Shown one piece after another: positions 8,668-16,466 of a stretch of 64,000 nucleotides of DNA. The notes beneath the pieces were generated by a model. It searched no databases. It was not told the origin of the DNA and worked only from the letters and a program-made list of their open reading frames with translations. Source of the stretch: Nonlabens agnitus (GTDB taxonomy: Bacteria > Bacteroidota > Bacteroidia > Flavobacteriales > Flavobacteriaceae); NCBI RefSeq assembly GCF_002994045.1, contig NZ_MQUC01000003.1:62001-126000 (forward strand). Reading direction: 5' to 3'. A program made the translations under genes and the position numbers. Position 1 is the first letter of the stretch. Every line of letters begins with the position of its first letter.

Positions 8668-9110
8668 TGACTGTGAACACCAGATTGATGAATCAGAAGG
8701 AGCGACGTAGCTTAAGACGCAAGTTGATGGGTTATCTCTTACTATTGCCGGTGCTGCTGTTGTTTTACGCGCTCGCCTATTATTTTGAAAACTTGCCCCA
8801 ACTATTTAGGCTGGCTGCATTTGCCATTCCTACCATCGCATTTCTCATGTTTGCTGGTCTTGCATACAAACAGTGGAAAGACCTAGCCCATGGTGAGGTA
8901 CGACTGCTCAAAGGCGCCGTGACTGATAAAGTCAATTATTCCACCTATAGCAATACTGGAAAGCATAGTAGCAAGTCAAAATATATTGTGATGAACAATG
9001 CCAAATATTATTTGGGCGACAAGCACTTCCATCAGTTACATAAGGGACAAATTATTGAGTTAGGTATAGGTTTTCATAGCAATACGGTACTTTCCATAAA
9101 TGGCAGGTGA
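8664..9110 (+). CDS. membrane protein with two N-terminal segments and a soluble tail
   Basis: This protein of 148 residues has a basic N-terminus (KERRSLRRK) followed by two hydrophobic segments (about 21-42 and 50-66). A cytosolic or periplasmic tail of about 80 residues follows, with AKYYLGDKHFHQL. The second half has a small beta-barrel-like pattern (VRLLKGAVTDKVNY) seen in several small Bacteroidota membrane proteins. It is coupled to the upstream YD-repeat gene by an ATGA overlap. I do not recognise the family. Confidence 0.72.
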   Translation: MMTVNTRLMNQKERRSLRRKLMGYLLLLPVLLLFYALAYYFENLPQLFRLAAFAIPTIAFLMFAGLAYKQWKDLAHGEVRLLKGAVTDKVNYSTYSNTGKHSSKSKYIVMNNAKYYLGDKHFHQLHKGQIIELGIGFHSNTVLSINGR

Positions 9111-9114
9111 ATTT

Positions 9115-9131
9115 TAGGGCAGTTGCCCTAT
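9115..9131. promoter_or_regulatory. candidate operator palindrome upstream of the 9196 lipoprotein
   Basis: TAGGGCAGTTGCCCTAT is an inverted repeat with 7-base arms (TAGGGCA / TGCCCTA), 65 bases before the start. It is the most symmetrical member of the set at 7059, 9115 and 12312. Confidence 0.6.
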
Positions 9132-9195
9132 GGCATCATACTCTTGATAGCTGCAATTTTAACGCATCATAATTCTAACCATCAATAAGATTATA

Positions 9196-10089
9196 ATGAT
9201 TAAAAAACCATACATCAGTCTATTGCTTATCGCCACGTTCGTTCTTGTCTCATGCAACTCGGCAACCAGTCAAACAGAAAATGATTTGGCGGTAATGAAT
9301 GCACCTGCCGGTACAACAGAACTGGTCGAGAAAACCATGATCTATAAATATGCGAGTGACGAGCTCAAGCTTAAAAGTACCTCGACATTTACCTTTAATG
9401 ATGAAGGCAAATTTCTGACCCACAAACAAGTGTTTCCTGAAGGGCAAACCATTTCCCAAAACTATACCTATGACGATCAAGGCAGACTGAGCAAGATCGT
9501 GGATCGCAATTCTAATTACGATCAGGAAATCATCAAGACCTATTCCTATGAAGGTACAAATCCGTTAGTGATCAAGGTGACGGTAGAAAACGGTCAGAAC
9601 TATGTTCCCAAAATCGTCCAACATTTTGAGGGCGATAATAAAACTGTGGAAGAGATCTACAATAATGATAACGTCTTGCGCGAGCGCACAGAATTTGGCG
9701 ACGATATGCAGACTATTACCTACTATACCAACGACAGTAAGCTTAGTTCCAAACGCGTCAAGCAATTCAAAAACGGCGTTGAGGTCAAGTCCACAACGTA
9801 TGATGCAGGCGGTAATCATACCAGAGGTGTTGAATATGAGCTGGACAAGAACGGTAACCAGATAAGATCCTGGATGCTGGATCAAGATATGAACCGTGAC
9901 AGGGAAAGTTACGGCTACTATTACACCTACGACAACGATGCTTGGGTGCTGCGTGTGTCGCGCGAGATACGCGATTATGGATCTGGAATGGTTGCAAATC
10001 TTGCCGTGAGAGAAATCAAGGGCGAGACAAATGCCTCCATTTCAGAGGATGAGGTCATCAAAGAGTTGAAGAAAATTAAAATAGACTAA
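9196..10089 (+). CDS. YD-repeat lipoprotein
   Basis: This 297-residue lipoprotein has the lipobox LVSC (Cys20) and RHS-like repeats spread over the mature part. Examples are STFTFNDEGKFLTH (63-76), YTYDDQGRLSKI (90-101), a TYSYEG block, and YELDKNGNQIRSWM (about 213-226). The last 60 residues are less repetitive. It belongs to the same paralogous set as the proteins at 7972, 11044 and 14427. The next gene begins 2 bases after the stop, so the two should be one transcript. The function is unknown, and lipidation places it on the periplasmic or outer face. Confidence 0.8.
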   Translation: MIKKPYISLLLIATFVLVSCNSATSQTENDLAVMNAPAGTTELVEKTMIYKYASDELKLKSTSTFTFNDEGKFLTHKQVFPEGQTISQNYTYDDQGRLSKIVDRNSNYDQEIIKTYSYEGTNPLVIKVTVENGQNYVPKIVQHFEGDNKTVEEIYNNDNVLRERTEFGDDMQTITYYTNDSKLSSKRVKQFKNGVEVKSTTYDAGGNHTRGVEYELDKNGNQIRSWMLDQDMNRDRESYGYYYTYDNDAWVLRVSREIRDYGSGMVANLAVREIKGETNASISEDEVIKELKKIKID

Positions 10090-10091
10090 GG

Positions 10092-11012
10092 ATGAAAAAG
10101 ATAGCAGCGATGTTGATGGTTTTCGCTTTCGCGAAAGCGAACTCCCTACAAGCACAACACATCATACTCAATGATTTTAAAATGCCGTTCAAACCTGTGG
10201 AGGTTTCCTGGGAACACTACGATGTAAAAGCACCCGTAAAGCAAATTGAGATTGCGGTTTATGAAAGAGATAAAGCGGAAAAAGTGGTACCGCTGGAATT
10301 TAAGGGATACGTTTTTAACGATGATGGCACGATCAAACAGTATGTGGATCAAAACCAATTTATCCAGAAAGGCGTTGAGTACAACTATAAAAATGGCAAG
10401 CTGGCAGGCGAGATGTCCGGTTCCAATTATAGTGCTGATAAGATTGACTATCTCGTCAACAATGATGGGCAGATCAAGGCGATTGGCACCGCTCATTTTA
10501 TGTATGAAAACAGTAGGTTGAGCCAGACGTATTACCCACAACAAAGTGATAAAAAGGATTATTATAGGTATTACGGTCCCGTGACTACGATTGAATCGAC
10601 GCCGTCCAAGGATTATTTTGTTTTTTACAAGGATCAGATCCTTTTTAAAAATGAGGACGATAGCCCGTATGTAGAGGCTTATTTATATCCGTTTGATGGG
10701 ACCAGTAAATTTTTCGACTTGGATAAAGCAGGCTCTAATGTTCGAAAACTTAGAGATCTGGCGGTAAGTGATGTGGCGGCTTATAACAAGTTCATCAGTT
10801 CCCAACTCACTGAATCTGACAGGAAGGCACCGCTGTCTGTTTCAAAAACTAACAAAAAAGGCGACTGGACCGCAGCGATTTACAAACCTCAGCATGATCC
10901 ATCGGTGCATAAATATTATTTCCGTAAGATTACTTATGCAGATGGAACCGTGAGTGGTGATGTGGTAGTGGATGAAGCTTTTATCAAGCAAAACTCTAAA
11001 CAGCGTCCGTAA
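10092..11012 (+). CDS. secreted protein of the YD-repeat cluster
   Basis: This 306-residue exported protein has a signal peptide MKKIAAMLMVFAFAKANS whose h-region end is written by a full palindrome copy. The mature part starts with the cluster's lead-in (FKPVEVSWEHYDVKAPVKQI) and has weak YD-like repeats. Its C-terminus (YYFRKITYADGTVSGDVVVD) is similar to that of the protein at 14427 (MIFRKLFYADGQEVGSTDFD), so those two are paralogues. It begins 2 bases after the upstream lipoprotein gene. The function is unknown. Confidence 0.78.
   Translation: MKKIAAMLMVFAFAKANSLQAQHIILNDFKMPFKPVEVSWEHYDVKAPVKQIEIAVYERDKAEKVVPLEFKGYVFNDDGTIKQYVDQNQFIQKGVEYNYKNGKLAGEMSGSNYSADKIDYLVNNDGQIKAIGTAHFMYENSRLSQTYYPQQSDKKDYYRYYGPVTTIESTPSKDYFVFYKDQILFKNEDDSPYVEAYLYPFDGTSKFFDLDKAGSNVRKLRDLAVSDVAAYNKFISSQLTESDRKAPLSVSKTNKKGDWTAAIYKPQHDPSVHKYYFRKITYADGTVSGDVVVDEAFIKQNSKQRP
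10122..10141. repeat. 20-bp chromosomal palindrome, full copy, in a signal peptide
   Basis: A perfect 20-mer encoding FAFAKA at the end of the hydrophobic core of the 10092 signal peptide. Confidence 0.95.
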
Positions 11013-11043
11013 TTTTTCAAGCAACCTCTTAAATTTTCAATAT

Positions 11044-11955
11044 ATGAAAGTAGCTCTAGCCAGTTTGTTCTTTCTTTTTATAGGATGGACCAGTATCGCT
11101 CAGGAAAAACTCCAACTAAGTGAGTATGATTTTCCAGAGAATACCATAAGTGTAAGTGAACGTCAGTACGATTTCCAGAACTACAATAAAAGCTGGAAGG
11201 CCGGCAGGACCGTTAGCTATAAATTTGATAAAGGTAATTTGATCTACCAACGTACAGCCTATGGAGTAGGTGGTGGTAGCGATTCCTATGAACTCTCTTA
11301 TAACGATAAAAACCAAATGGTACATAGAACTCACTATCGTACCGGTTCAAAGACAGATGGTAAATATGAGTATGACTATGTCTATACAGGTATCAATCCA
11401 GTCACTATAACTGAGGCAGCCACTCATAGCCGATCTTACGCGCCTAAAACGGTTATTTCCTATAATGCAAAAGGAGAGAAAAGCCAGGAAGATTCCTATA
11501 ACGGCAATGATAAGTTGACGGCAAGAACTTCCTATTTTCCAGACCAGACCATTCAAGTCGTGTATGATGGTGACCGACTGTGGCAAAAAAGAGTCACTAA
11601 ATTCAAAAAAGGCAAAACGGAAGAATACACGGTTTTTGACAAAGATGACCAGGTCATCTCCCAAGAAACCTTCAAATACAAAAAGGGAAACTTGATAAGC
11701 AAAACCACTGTGAAAAAGGATGGTTCCACCAACACTAGAACCTATACCTATAAGATGATCAACGGCTTTGAAGTCGCCCGTATCGAGATCTATGAAGGAT
11801 ATGACAAAAAGCCTAGAGTTGAAGGTTTTATCACTGAATATAGCCTCGAAGATGATCAAAAAATAGGCATCACTACTGGTAAGGAAACAGCAACTCTAGA
11901 CGAGTTACTCACAGACGCCAAAAAGCAATACGGCCTCAAGAAATTTGATGAATAG
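11044..11955 (+). CDS. secreted YD-repeat protein
   Basis: The product is about 303 residues with a typical signal peptide (MKVALASLFFLFIGWTSIAQ). An upstream in-frame ATG at 10972 lies inside the preceding gene and would bury the signal peptide, so ATG 11044 is chosen. Repeats occur throughout, for example VSYKFDKGNLIYQ, ELSYNDKNQMVHR, ISYNAKGEKSQE and ETFKYKKGNLISK. The pattern is YD-like with many Lys residues. The next gene starts inside its 3' end (8-base overlap), suggesting coupling. The function is unknown. Confidence 0.8.
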   Translation: MKVALASLFFLFIGWTSIAQEKLQLSEYDFPENTISVSERQYDFQNYNKSWKAGRTVSYKFDKGNLIYQRTAYGVGGGSDSYELSYNDKNQMVHRTHYRTGSKTDGKYEYDYVYTGINPVTITEAATHSRSYAPKTVISYNAKGEKSQEDSYNGNDKLTARTSYFPDQTIQVVYDGDRLWQKRVTKFKKGKTEEYTVFDKDDQVISQETFKYKKGNLISKTTVKKDGSTNTRTYTYKMINGFEVARIEIYEGYDKKPRVEGFITEYSLEDDQKIGITTGKETATLDELLTDAKKQYGLKKFDE

Positions 11956-12299
11956 CGCCTCTCAATTACTGGTAACCACCTGCAGTATTGCCGGCGCTAT
12001 TCTCGTGATCTCCATCATAGCATCTCAAGTTCTTTTTAAAAATAGAACCCATCAAAATAATGCACTCGCGATACCTTCACTTGTCTTGGCGATGTTTGCC
12101 TTACTTATGGGTTGGTACTGGTTCTATTATGTAAATTTATTTTTCACGTTACCTTTTTGTGGTCTCGGTAGCGCTCAACTTGATGTTGTGGAGACGTGAG
12201 CCGCAGCATCGCTGTATCAAGAGCATCGCCATTATTCAAATTTCGGCGGTGGTACTGGCGCTGGTGATGGCCATTTGGTTCTCGTTAGAGCGATCTTGA
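11948..12299 (+). pseudogene. small membrane protein gene with a frame disruption
   Basis: The frame from ATG 11948 encodes two hydrophobic segments and the string ALAIPSLVLAMFALLMGWYW, matching the paralogue at 7531. It then meets a premature TGA at 12197. Shifting by one base at the T-run near 12152-12158 restores a continuation (LFVVSVALNLMLWRREPQHR, then two more hydrophobic stretches) to a TGA at 12297. The restored protein has about the same length and four-segment layout as the 7531 protein. This is either a genuine frameshift mutation, a slip in the assembled sequence, or much less likely programmed frameshifting. Confidence 0.75.
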
Positions 12300-12311
12300 A
12301 ATCGTCTTTAC

Positions 12312-12352
12312 GTCAATTGCCCTATTTCAGCGATGGTTGATTTAGGGCAATT
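12312..12352. promoter_or_regulatory. two operator-like half-sites upstream of the 12373 gene
   Basis: GTCAATTGCCCTAT (12312-12325) matches the sites at 7059 and 9115 with one change. A second element, TAGGGCAATT (12343-12352), is its inverted copy. The two arms could also pair as a 10-bp hairpin, so a terminator role is possible. Confidence 0.5.
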
Positions 12353-12372
12353 TTGGTTCAAAGATCCTACTC

Positions 12373-14418
12373 ATGAAACAAGTTTTACTGATTTTAATGG
12401 TATTCGCTTTCGCGAAAGCGGACTTTCTACAAGCGCAAGTGCATATTGACATGGTCAACGCTCCCATGAATCCCGTGGGAAAATACTACACTGAATTACC
12501 GGCCAGAAATGTCAAGGGCTCTGTTTATAGTGTGGAATACACAAGGTATTCTAGAGATGGCAAGCTGGAATATCAACCCAGTGATTATAGCTTACAGGAA
12601 GCCATCACTTACAAAAAGCCTTTCATAGAAATGAAAAACGGCTTGATCACCGTAGAGAAGCCTAGTTATTCAGACTCACCGAGCTACTACGCCTATGATG
12701 GTCATAAATGCCTGACTCGTGAAGAGAATGATTTCTGGATCCACAGCTATAGCTATGATTCCCGTAAGAGGTTGATGGAAACCAGTAGTTATAGGAAAGA
12801 GGATAAAACCACTAAAACCACAAAGTATACCTATGAACTTAAAGGTGATATGTTGTGGGTGACAAGTACGAACACTAATAGCGATGGCACCACGTATTTT
12901 GGTACCACAAAGTTCAAGGACGGTCTCAAAATGGAACTGTCCTGGGGTAGTGATCCACCTATAAAATATGAGTACACGTTTGACCACAAGGGTAATTGGA
13001 TCACTCAAAAAGTCATCAATCCGCGATATACCACAACTATTACCGGTCGCAGCATTGTCTATTATGACGATGTGGACAAGATCGTTCAAGACCGCAAGCT
13101 CAAATGGGAAAAACTACCCTTTGTAGAAGGCAGCAAAGTAGTGATCCCTTATGTCATGTTACATGGTCGCCCGGTAAGTAAACAGTGGATGGGTGGAAGA
13201 TCCATCAACAACGGCGCCCTGTTCTACATTGACGTAGGACAGCATTATTATCTGGGTGACGGTGGTTATGTATCAAACGAAGATTTAGGAGTTAAAGGAA
13301 TCGCGCCAGAAGTAGCAGCAGGAAGCCCATACGTTATGGAACATCACGACGGATATATTAATTTCTACGATAAGGGTTTATCATTGAAAAATTTCAAGAG
13401 CCATTATTATGGCAACAGCTATTATGTGTTAGATAGCACGCTGCAAAGACATTACATAGTTCCCGATTATAAATCTGAAAACGGATTTTATAACGCAGAG
13501 TTAAAAATAGGTGACTATATGGCTTATGGTCAGGATCCTCAAAAAAATGAATTTCAGATCATAGAGAATGGTGTCTTGGTGGAGGATTATTCCAACACCA
13601 GCTGGAAGACTATTGAAAACGGCGATTTTGTTTTTATGAAAGCGGGCAAGCCGGTTTATGTCCTCACTGGCAGCGCCGCCAATACAGAAAAGAAACTCTA
13701 CTTGGGTAGAAAATACAACGGCGAGAAGCTTTTTGATTTTCAACCTAAAAAATCAGAGTCTGCTAGTAGTGTAGAGACTGTACCCTTTAATACAAATGCG
13801 ACCATAGAGGTTAAGAAAAAAGGAGAAACCACCTTTCAATTTTACCAAAACGGGCTGCGTATTGAAAACCCCAAGTACTTCATAAAGGCCCAAGGCGATA
13901 TGGACCTGTTGTTTGGTTATGGCCTGGAAGATTTTGTAATCTCAGATTACAAGAACATTGAAATGGATGGTGTTACAAATGCCAGACGTATAGCAAAGGA
14001 AAATGAGGTGATCGTGATGTATAAGGATGGAAAAGCCGCCTACTTTTATAACAACGGCGTCACCATCCCACCAGCGGATTATGCGGTGACCGTGGTACAA
14101 CCAGGCCGCTGGTTGGTATATCTCAAAAAGCTCAACAAAACCATTTTTGTAGATATAGAAAATAAAAACAATAGCCGTTTTGGAGCGAGTTATACCTACT
14201 CAGCTAACGACTGGATTCACAAAAACGAAAAAGGAGTGAACCTTTTTTCAAACGGTGAATACATCAAGTTGGGTACCTTCAAATTTTATCTGGACAAAGC
14301 CGGCAACGCACATTTCTACATCAATGAAAAGCCAGCCTATTATCTGGCTAACTATTCTTCAAAAACTCTTGGAAACTATGCATTGGCAAAACACAAGGGT
14401 CAAACATTTAAGAAATAA
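12373..14418 (+). CDS. large secreted protein of the YD-repeat cluster
   Basis: This 681-residue exported protein is the largest in the cluster. Its signal peptide (MKQVLLILMVFAFAKADFLQ) again contains a palindrome-encoded FAFAKA. The lead-in (NAPMNPVGKYYTELPARNVK, then GSVYSVEYTRYSRDGKLEYQ) resembles the 7972 protein. Residues 100-230 carry YD-like repeats (HSYSYDSRKRLMETS, KYEYTFDHKGNWITQ). From about 270 on it becomes a series of short beta motifs rich in Tyr, Gly and Asn (YYLGDGGYVS, FYDKGLSLKNF, YFYNNGVTIPP) reminiscent of MORN/WG-type repeats. No enzymatic motif is visible. Confidence 0.78.
   Translation: MKQVLLILMVFAFAKADFLQAQVHIDMVNAPMNPVGKYYTELPARNVKGSVYSVEYTRYSRDGKLEYQPSDYSLQEAITYKKPFIEMKNGLITVEKPSYSDSPSYYAYDGHKCLTREENDFWIHSYSYDSRKRLMETSSYRKEDKTTKTTKYTYELKGDMLWVTSTNTNSDGTTYFGTTKFKDGLKMELSWGSDPPIKYEYTFDHKGNWITQKVINPRYTTTITGRSIVYYDDVDKIVQDRKLKWEKLPFVEGSKVVIPYVMLHGRPVSKQWMGGRSINNGALFYIDVGQHYYLGDGGYVSNEDLGVKGIAPEVAAGSPYVMEHHDGYINFYDKGLSLKNFKSHYYGNSYYVLDSTLQRHYIVPDYKSENGFYNAELKIGDYMAYGQDPQKNEFQIIENGVLVEDYSNTSWKTIENGDFVFMKAGKPVYVLTGSAANTEKKLYLGRKYNGEKLFDFQPKKSESASSVETVPFNTNATIEVKKKGETTFQFYQNGLRIENPKYFIKAQGDMDLLFGYGLEDFVISDYKNIEMDGVTNARRIAKENEVIVMYKDGKAAYFYNNGVTIPPADYAVTVVQPGRWLVYLKKLNKTIFVDIENKNNSRFGASYTYSANDWIHKNEKGVNLFSNGEYIKLGTFKFYLDKAGNAHFYINEKPAYYLANYSSKTLGNYALAKHKGQTFKK
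12403..12420. repeat. chromosomal palindrome (18 of 20 bases) in a signal peptide
   Basis: TTCGCTTTCGCGAAAGCG encodes the FAFAKA of the 12373 signal peptide. The last two bases of the 20-mer are GA instead of AA. Confidence 0.93.
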
Positions 14419-14426
14419 TCCAAGTC

Positions 14427-15425
14427 ATGAAACAGCTTATCATTCTCGCAATCTGTCTTGTCTTTGCACAAGCAGGTTTTTGCCGCTCTTGTTGTGGTTC
14501 GAAAGTTTACCAAGAACCATCCTATGAAAAAGATGGCAACCTGCATCAAGTGTTGCCGCTCATCCATCAAGCAGATTATGGATTTGAGAAGAAAGTCACC
14601 AAAGCGGAAGCTGTTTATTATCAGGCAGATAGTACTGGCTATCAACCTACATCGCTCAAGGTGCTCATTTTTAATGAGCAAGGTCTTCTAGATAAAGAAT
14701 ACTTACGCATCATGGGCGATTATCCCAGTGAAACCTTGATGGATTATAAATATAAAGGCCAGCAGTTGGACAGTCTGGTCAAGACGGCTAGCGCGGCCAA
14801 CTTCAATACCAATGTTGATTATGACCACGATGCCGCTGGTAGGCTCGTTAAGGAAACAGGCACAGGTGTGTATACCAATTATACCAAGACCTATCATTAC
14901 GATACACAAAATAGGATAAGTTACATCCACACGGTCAACAAGACGGGTTTTGAGATCAAGACTGATTTTGAATATAAAAACGGCGAATTGTACTGTGTCA
15001 CTCAGGTAGAAGGCGATTTCACTACCGATCAACTAAAGACCAAATATGTATTTTACGCAGGTGGCAAACCGCTTTTCTCTACCATGGAAGGTGAGAATAG
15101 AGCGGTCTATCACGAGTCTGACGTCAACCTTATGGGAATAGGCTTTGAGAGCGACAATTCCGTTGCTGAGGTTCAAAAACTACTGCAGCAACGCGCCAAA
15201 GATCCAGATGCCTTTGCTCGATGGATGCGTGAAACCTACCGCCAGCACGATAAACTCATGTACGCCTCAGAATCTCGTGACACGAGATTTCCTGACTGGA
15301 CCAAGCGTTATGTGGTCACTAACGGTGATGGCAGGATGATTTTTAGAAAACTTTTTTATGCCGATGGTCAAGAAGTTGGTTCCACAGATTTTGACCTCAT
15401 GTTCCAGATGCGCGTGGCGAGATAA
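14427..15425 (+). CDS. secreted YD-repeat protein
   Basis: This 332-residue protein has a signal peptide MKQLIILAICLVFAQAGFCR. The segment VFAQAG lines up with the palindrome-encoded VFAFAKA of the 12373 paralogue, but here the DNA is not palindromic. Two Cys follow closely (RSCCG), so lipidation or a disulfide is possible. YD repeats are at about 130-165 (VDYDHDAAGRLVKET, YHYDTQNRISYIH). The C-terminus resembles that of the 10092 protein. It lies 8 bases after the preceding gene and 6 before the next, so it is within one operon. Confidence 0.8.
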   Translation: MKQLIILAICLVFAQAGFCRSCCGSKVYQEPSYEKDGNLHQVLPLIHQADYGFEKKVTKAEAVYYQADSTGYQPTSLKVLIFNEQGLLDKEYLRIMGDYPSETLMDYKYKGQQLDSLVKTASAANFNTNVDYDHDAAGRLVKETGTGVYTNYTKTYHYDTQNRISYIHTVNKTGFEIKTDFEYKNGELYCVTQVEGDFTTDQLKTKYVFYAGGKPLFSTMEGENRAVYHESDVNLMGIGFESDNSVAEVQKLLQQRAKDPDAFARWMRETYRQHDKLMYASESRDTRFPDWTKRYVVTNGDGRMIFRKLFYADGQEVGSTDFDLMFQMRVAR

Positions 15426-15431
15426 TCAACG

Positions 15432-15806
15432 ATGATGGCTGCAACTCACATAGCGATGGCTGCTTTTGACCCGGCACAACTGGAATATTTACTGATGTTG
15501 GTACTTTTTCTGGTAGGCTCTGGTATAGCAGTTGGTCTGGAAATAGATCGCTTTCGCGAAAGCGAACTCAACCAAATTATAACCTCAAAGCTAGATACTG
15601 CCTATCTGGAAATACATCGTCTGCAACAACGTAATCATCTACAACAGCAACATCTCAAAGATTATTGCGGCTCGCTGCAACGATGGAACCAGACGGTTTC
15701 TGAAGACTCCAAAAGCCTACCCAAAATGTATCGCGATAGCTTTAAAATCGTGATAGAAAATGTGCGGATGTTTATACGATTATTTACATATCTTTCAAAT
15801 AACTAA
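15432..15806 (+). CDS. small membrane-anchored coiled-coil protein
   Basis: This 124-residue protein has one membrane segment at about 12-36 and then a helical Gln/Arg/Leu-rich region (QRNHLQQQHLKDYCGSLQRW) with coiled-coil character. A palindrome copy at the membrane boundary encodes RFRESEL. It is the last plus-strand gene before the response regulator, 12 bases upstream of it, so it may be cotranscribed with that regulator. The function is unknown. Confidence 0.65.
   Translation: MMAATHIAMAAFDPAQLEYLLMLVLFLVGSGIAVGLEIDRFRESELNQIITSKLDTAYLEIHRLQQRNHLQQQHLKDYCGSLQRWNQTVSEDSKSLPKMYRDSFKIVIENVRMFIRLFTYLSNN
15549..15564. repeat. chromosomal palindrome core
   Basis: The exact 16-bp core is read as RFRES just after the membrane segment of the 15432 protein. 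Confidence 0.95.
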
Positions 15807-15818
15807 CCAGTTAACCTT

Positions 15819-16466
15819 ATGAAAATACGTTATGCCATTGTCGACGACAACTCGTTCTTGATTCATGCGACTAAAGAAAAGCTATCTTTTTTTGATGATT
15901 TTGATCTGCGTTTTACGGCGATTCACGGTAAGGACGTCCTAGAGAAACTGGAAAAGCACAGCCATATTGATTTGATCCTTATGGATATTGAAATGCCGGT
16001 AATGAATGGAGTAGAAGCTACCGCGCTGGTAAAAAGTAGGTATCCACATATCAAGATCATCATATTGACTGTGTTTGATAATGATGACCACATCTTCAAC
16101 GCGATCCAGGCAGGTGCAGATGGCTACTTATTAAAAGAGGTCGATCCAGAATCCCTCAAAAACGGAATACTGGAAACGCTAGACGGTGGCGCGGCCATGA
16201 CGCCATCCATCGCGATGAAGACCTTACGACTGCTGCGCAATCCCAAAAGCATAGAATATAAAGACGATAAGGAATACGATCTATCCACTAGAGAAACCGA
16301 AGTGCTCGAGCAACTCGCACAAGGATTGAGCTATACAAAGATTGCAGACAATTTGATCTTGTCACCCAGCACGGTGCGCAAGCATATTGAGAACATCTAT
16401 AAAAAGCTGCAAGTACACTCAAAAATGGAAGCAGTAGAAAAAGCACGCAACAACAATCTGATCTAG
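15819..16466 (+). CDS. NarL/LuxR-type response regulator
   Basis: This 215-residue two-component response regulator has a receiver domain at about 1-120, with acidic DD at 9-10, phosphoacceptor Asp56 in DLILMDIEMPVMNG and a switch Thr in IILTVFD. A LuxR-type HTH follows at about 150-212 (LSTRETEVLEQLAQGLSYTK, then STVRKHIENIYKKL). It faces a histidine kinase gene tail to tail, the two stop codons sharing the four bases CTAG, so the pair is very probably cognate. Its position at the end of the secreted-protein cluster suggests that it controls that cluster, perhaps through the AGGGCAATTGCCCT-like sites. Confidence 0.93.
   Translation: MKIRYAIVDDNSFLIHATKEKLSFFDDFDLRFTAIHGKDVLEKLEKHSHIDLILMDIEMPVMNGVEATALVKSRYPHIKIIILTVFDNDDHIFNAIQAGADGYLLKEVDPESLKNGILETLDGGAAMTPSIAMKTLRLLRNPKSIEYKDDKEYDLSTRETEVLEQLAQGLSYTKIADNLILSPSTVRKHIENIYKKLQVHSKMEAVEKARNNNLI

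Noticed and set aside
11948..12299. Programmed ribosomal frameshift
   Set aside because: The T-run gives no convincing slippery heptamer or downstream structure; mutation or sequence error is simpler.
14457..14480. Palindrome remnant in the 14427 signal peptide
   Set aside because: VFAQAG aligns with FAFAKA in protein, but the DNA keeps too little of the repeat to call.
7972..15425. Rhs/contact-dependent toxin and immunity locus
   Set aside because: The YD-repeat proteins are 230-680 residues with no RHS core, toxin tip, VgrG or immunity-like pairing; only the repeat type is shared.
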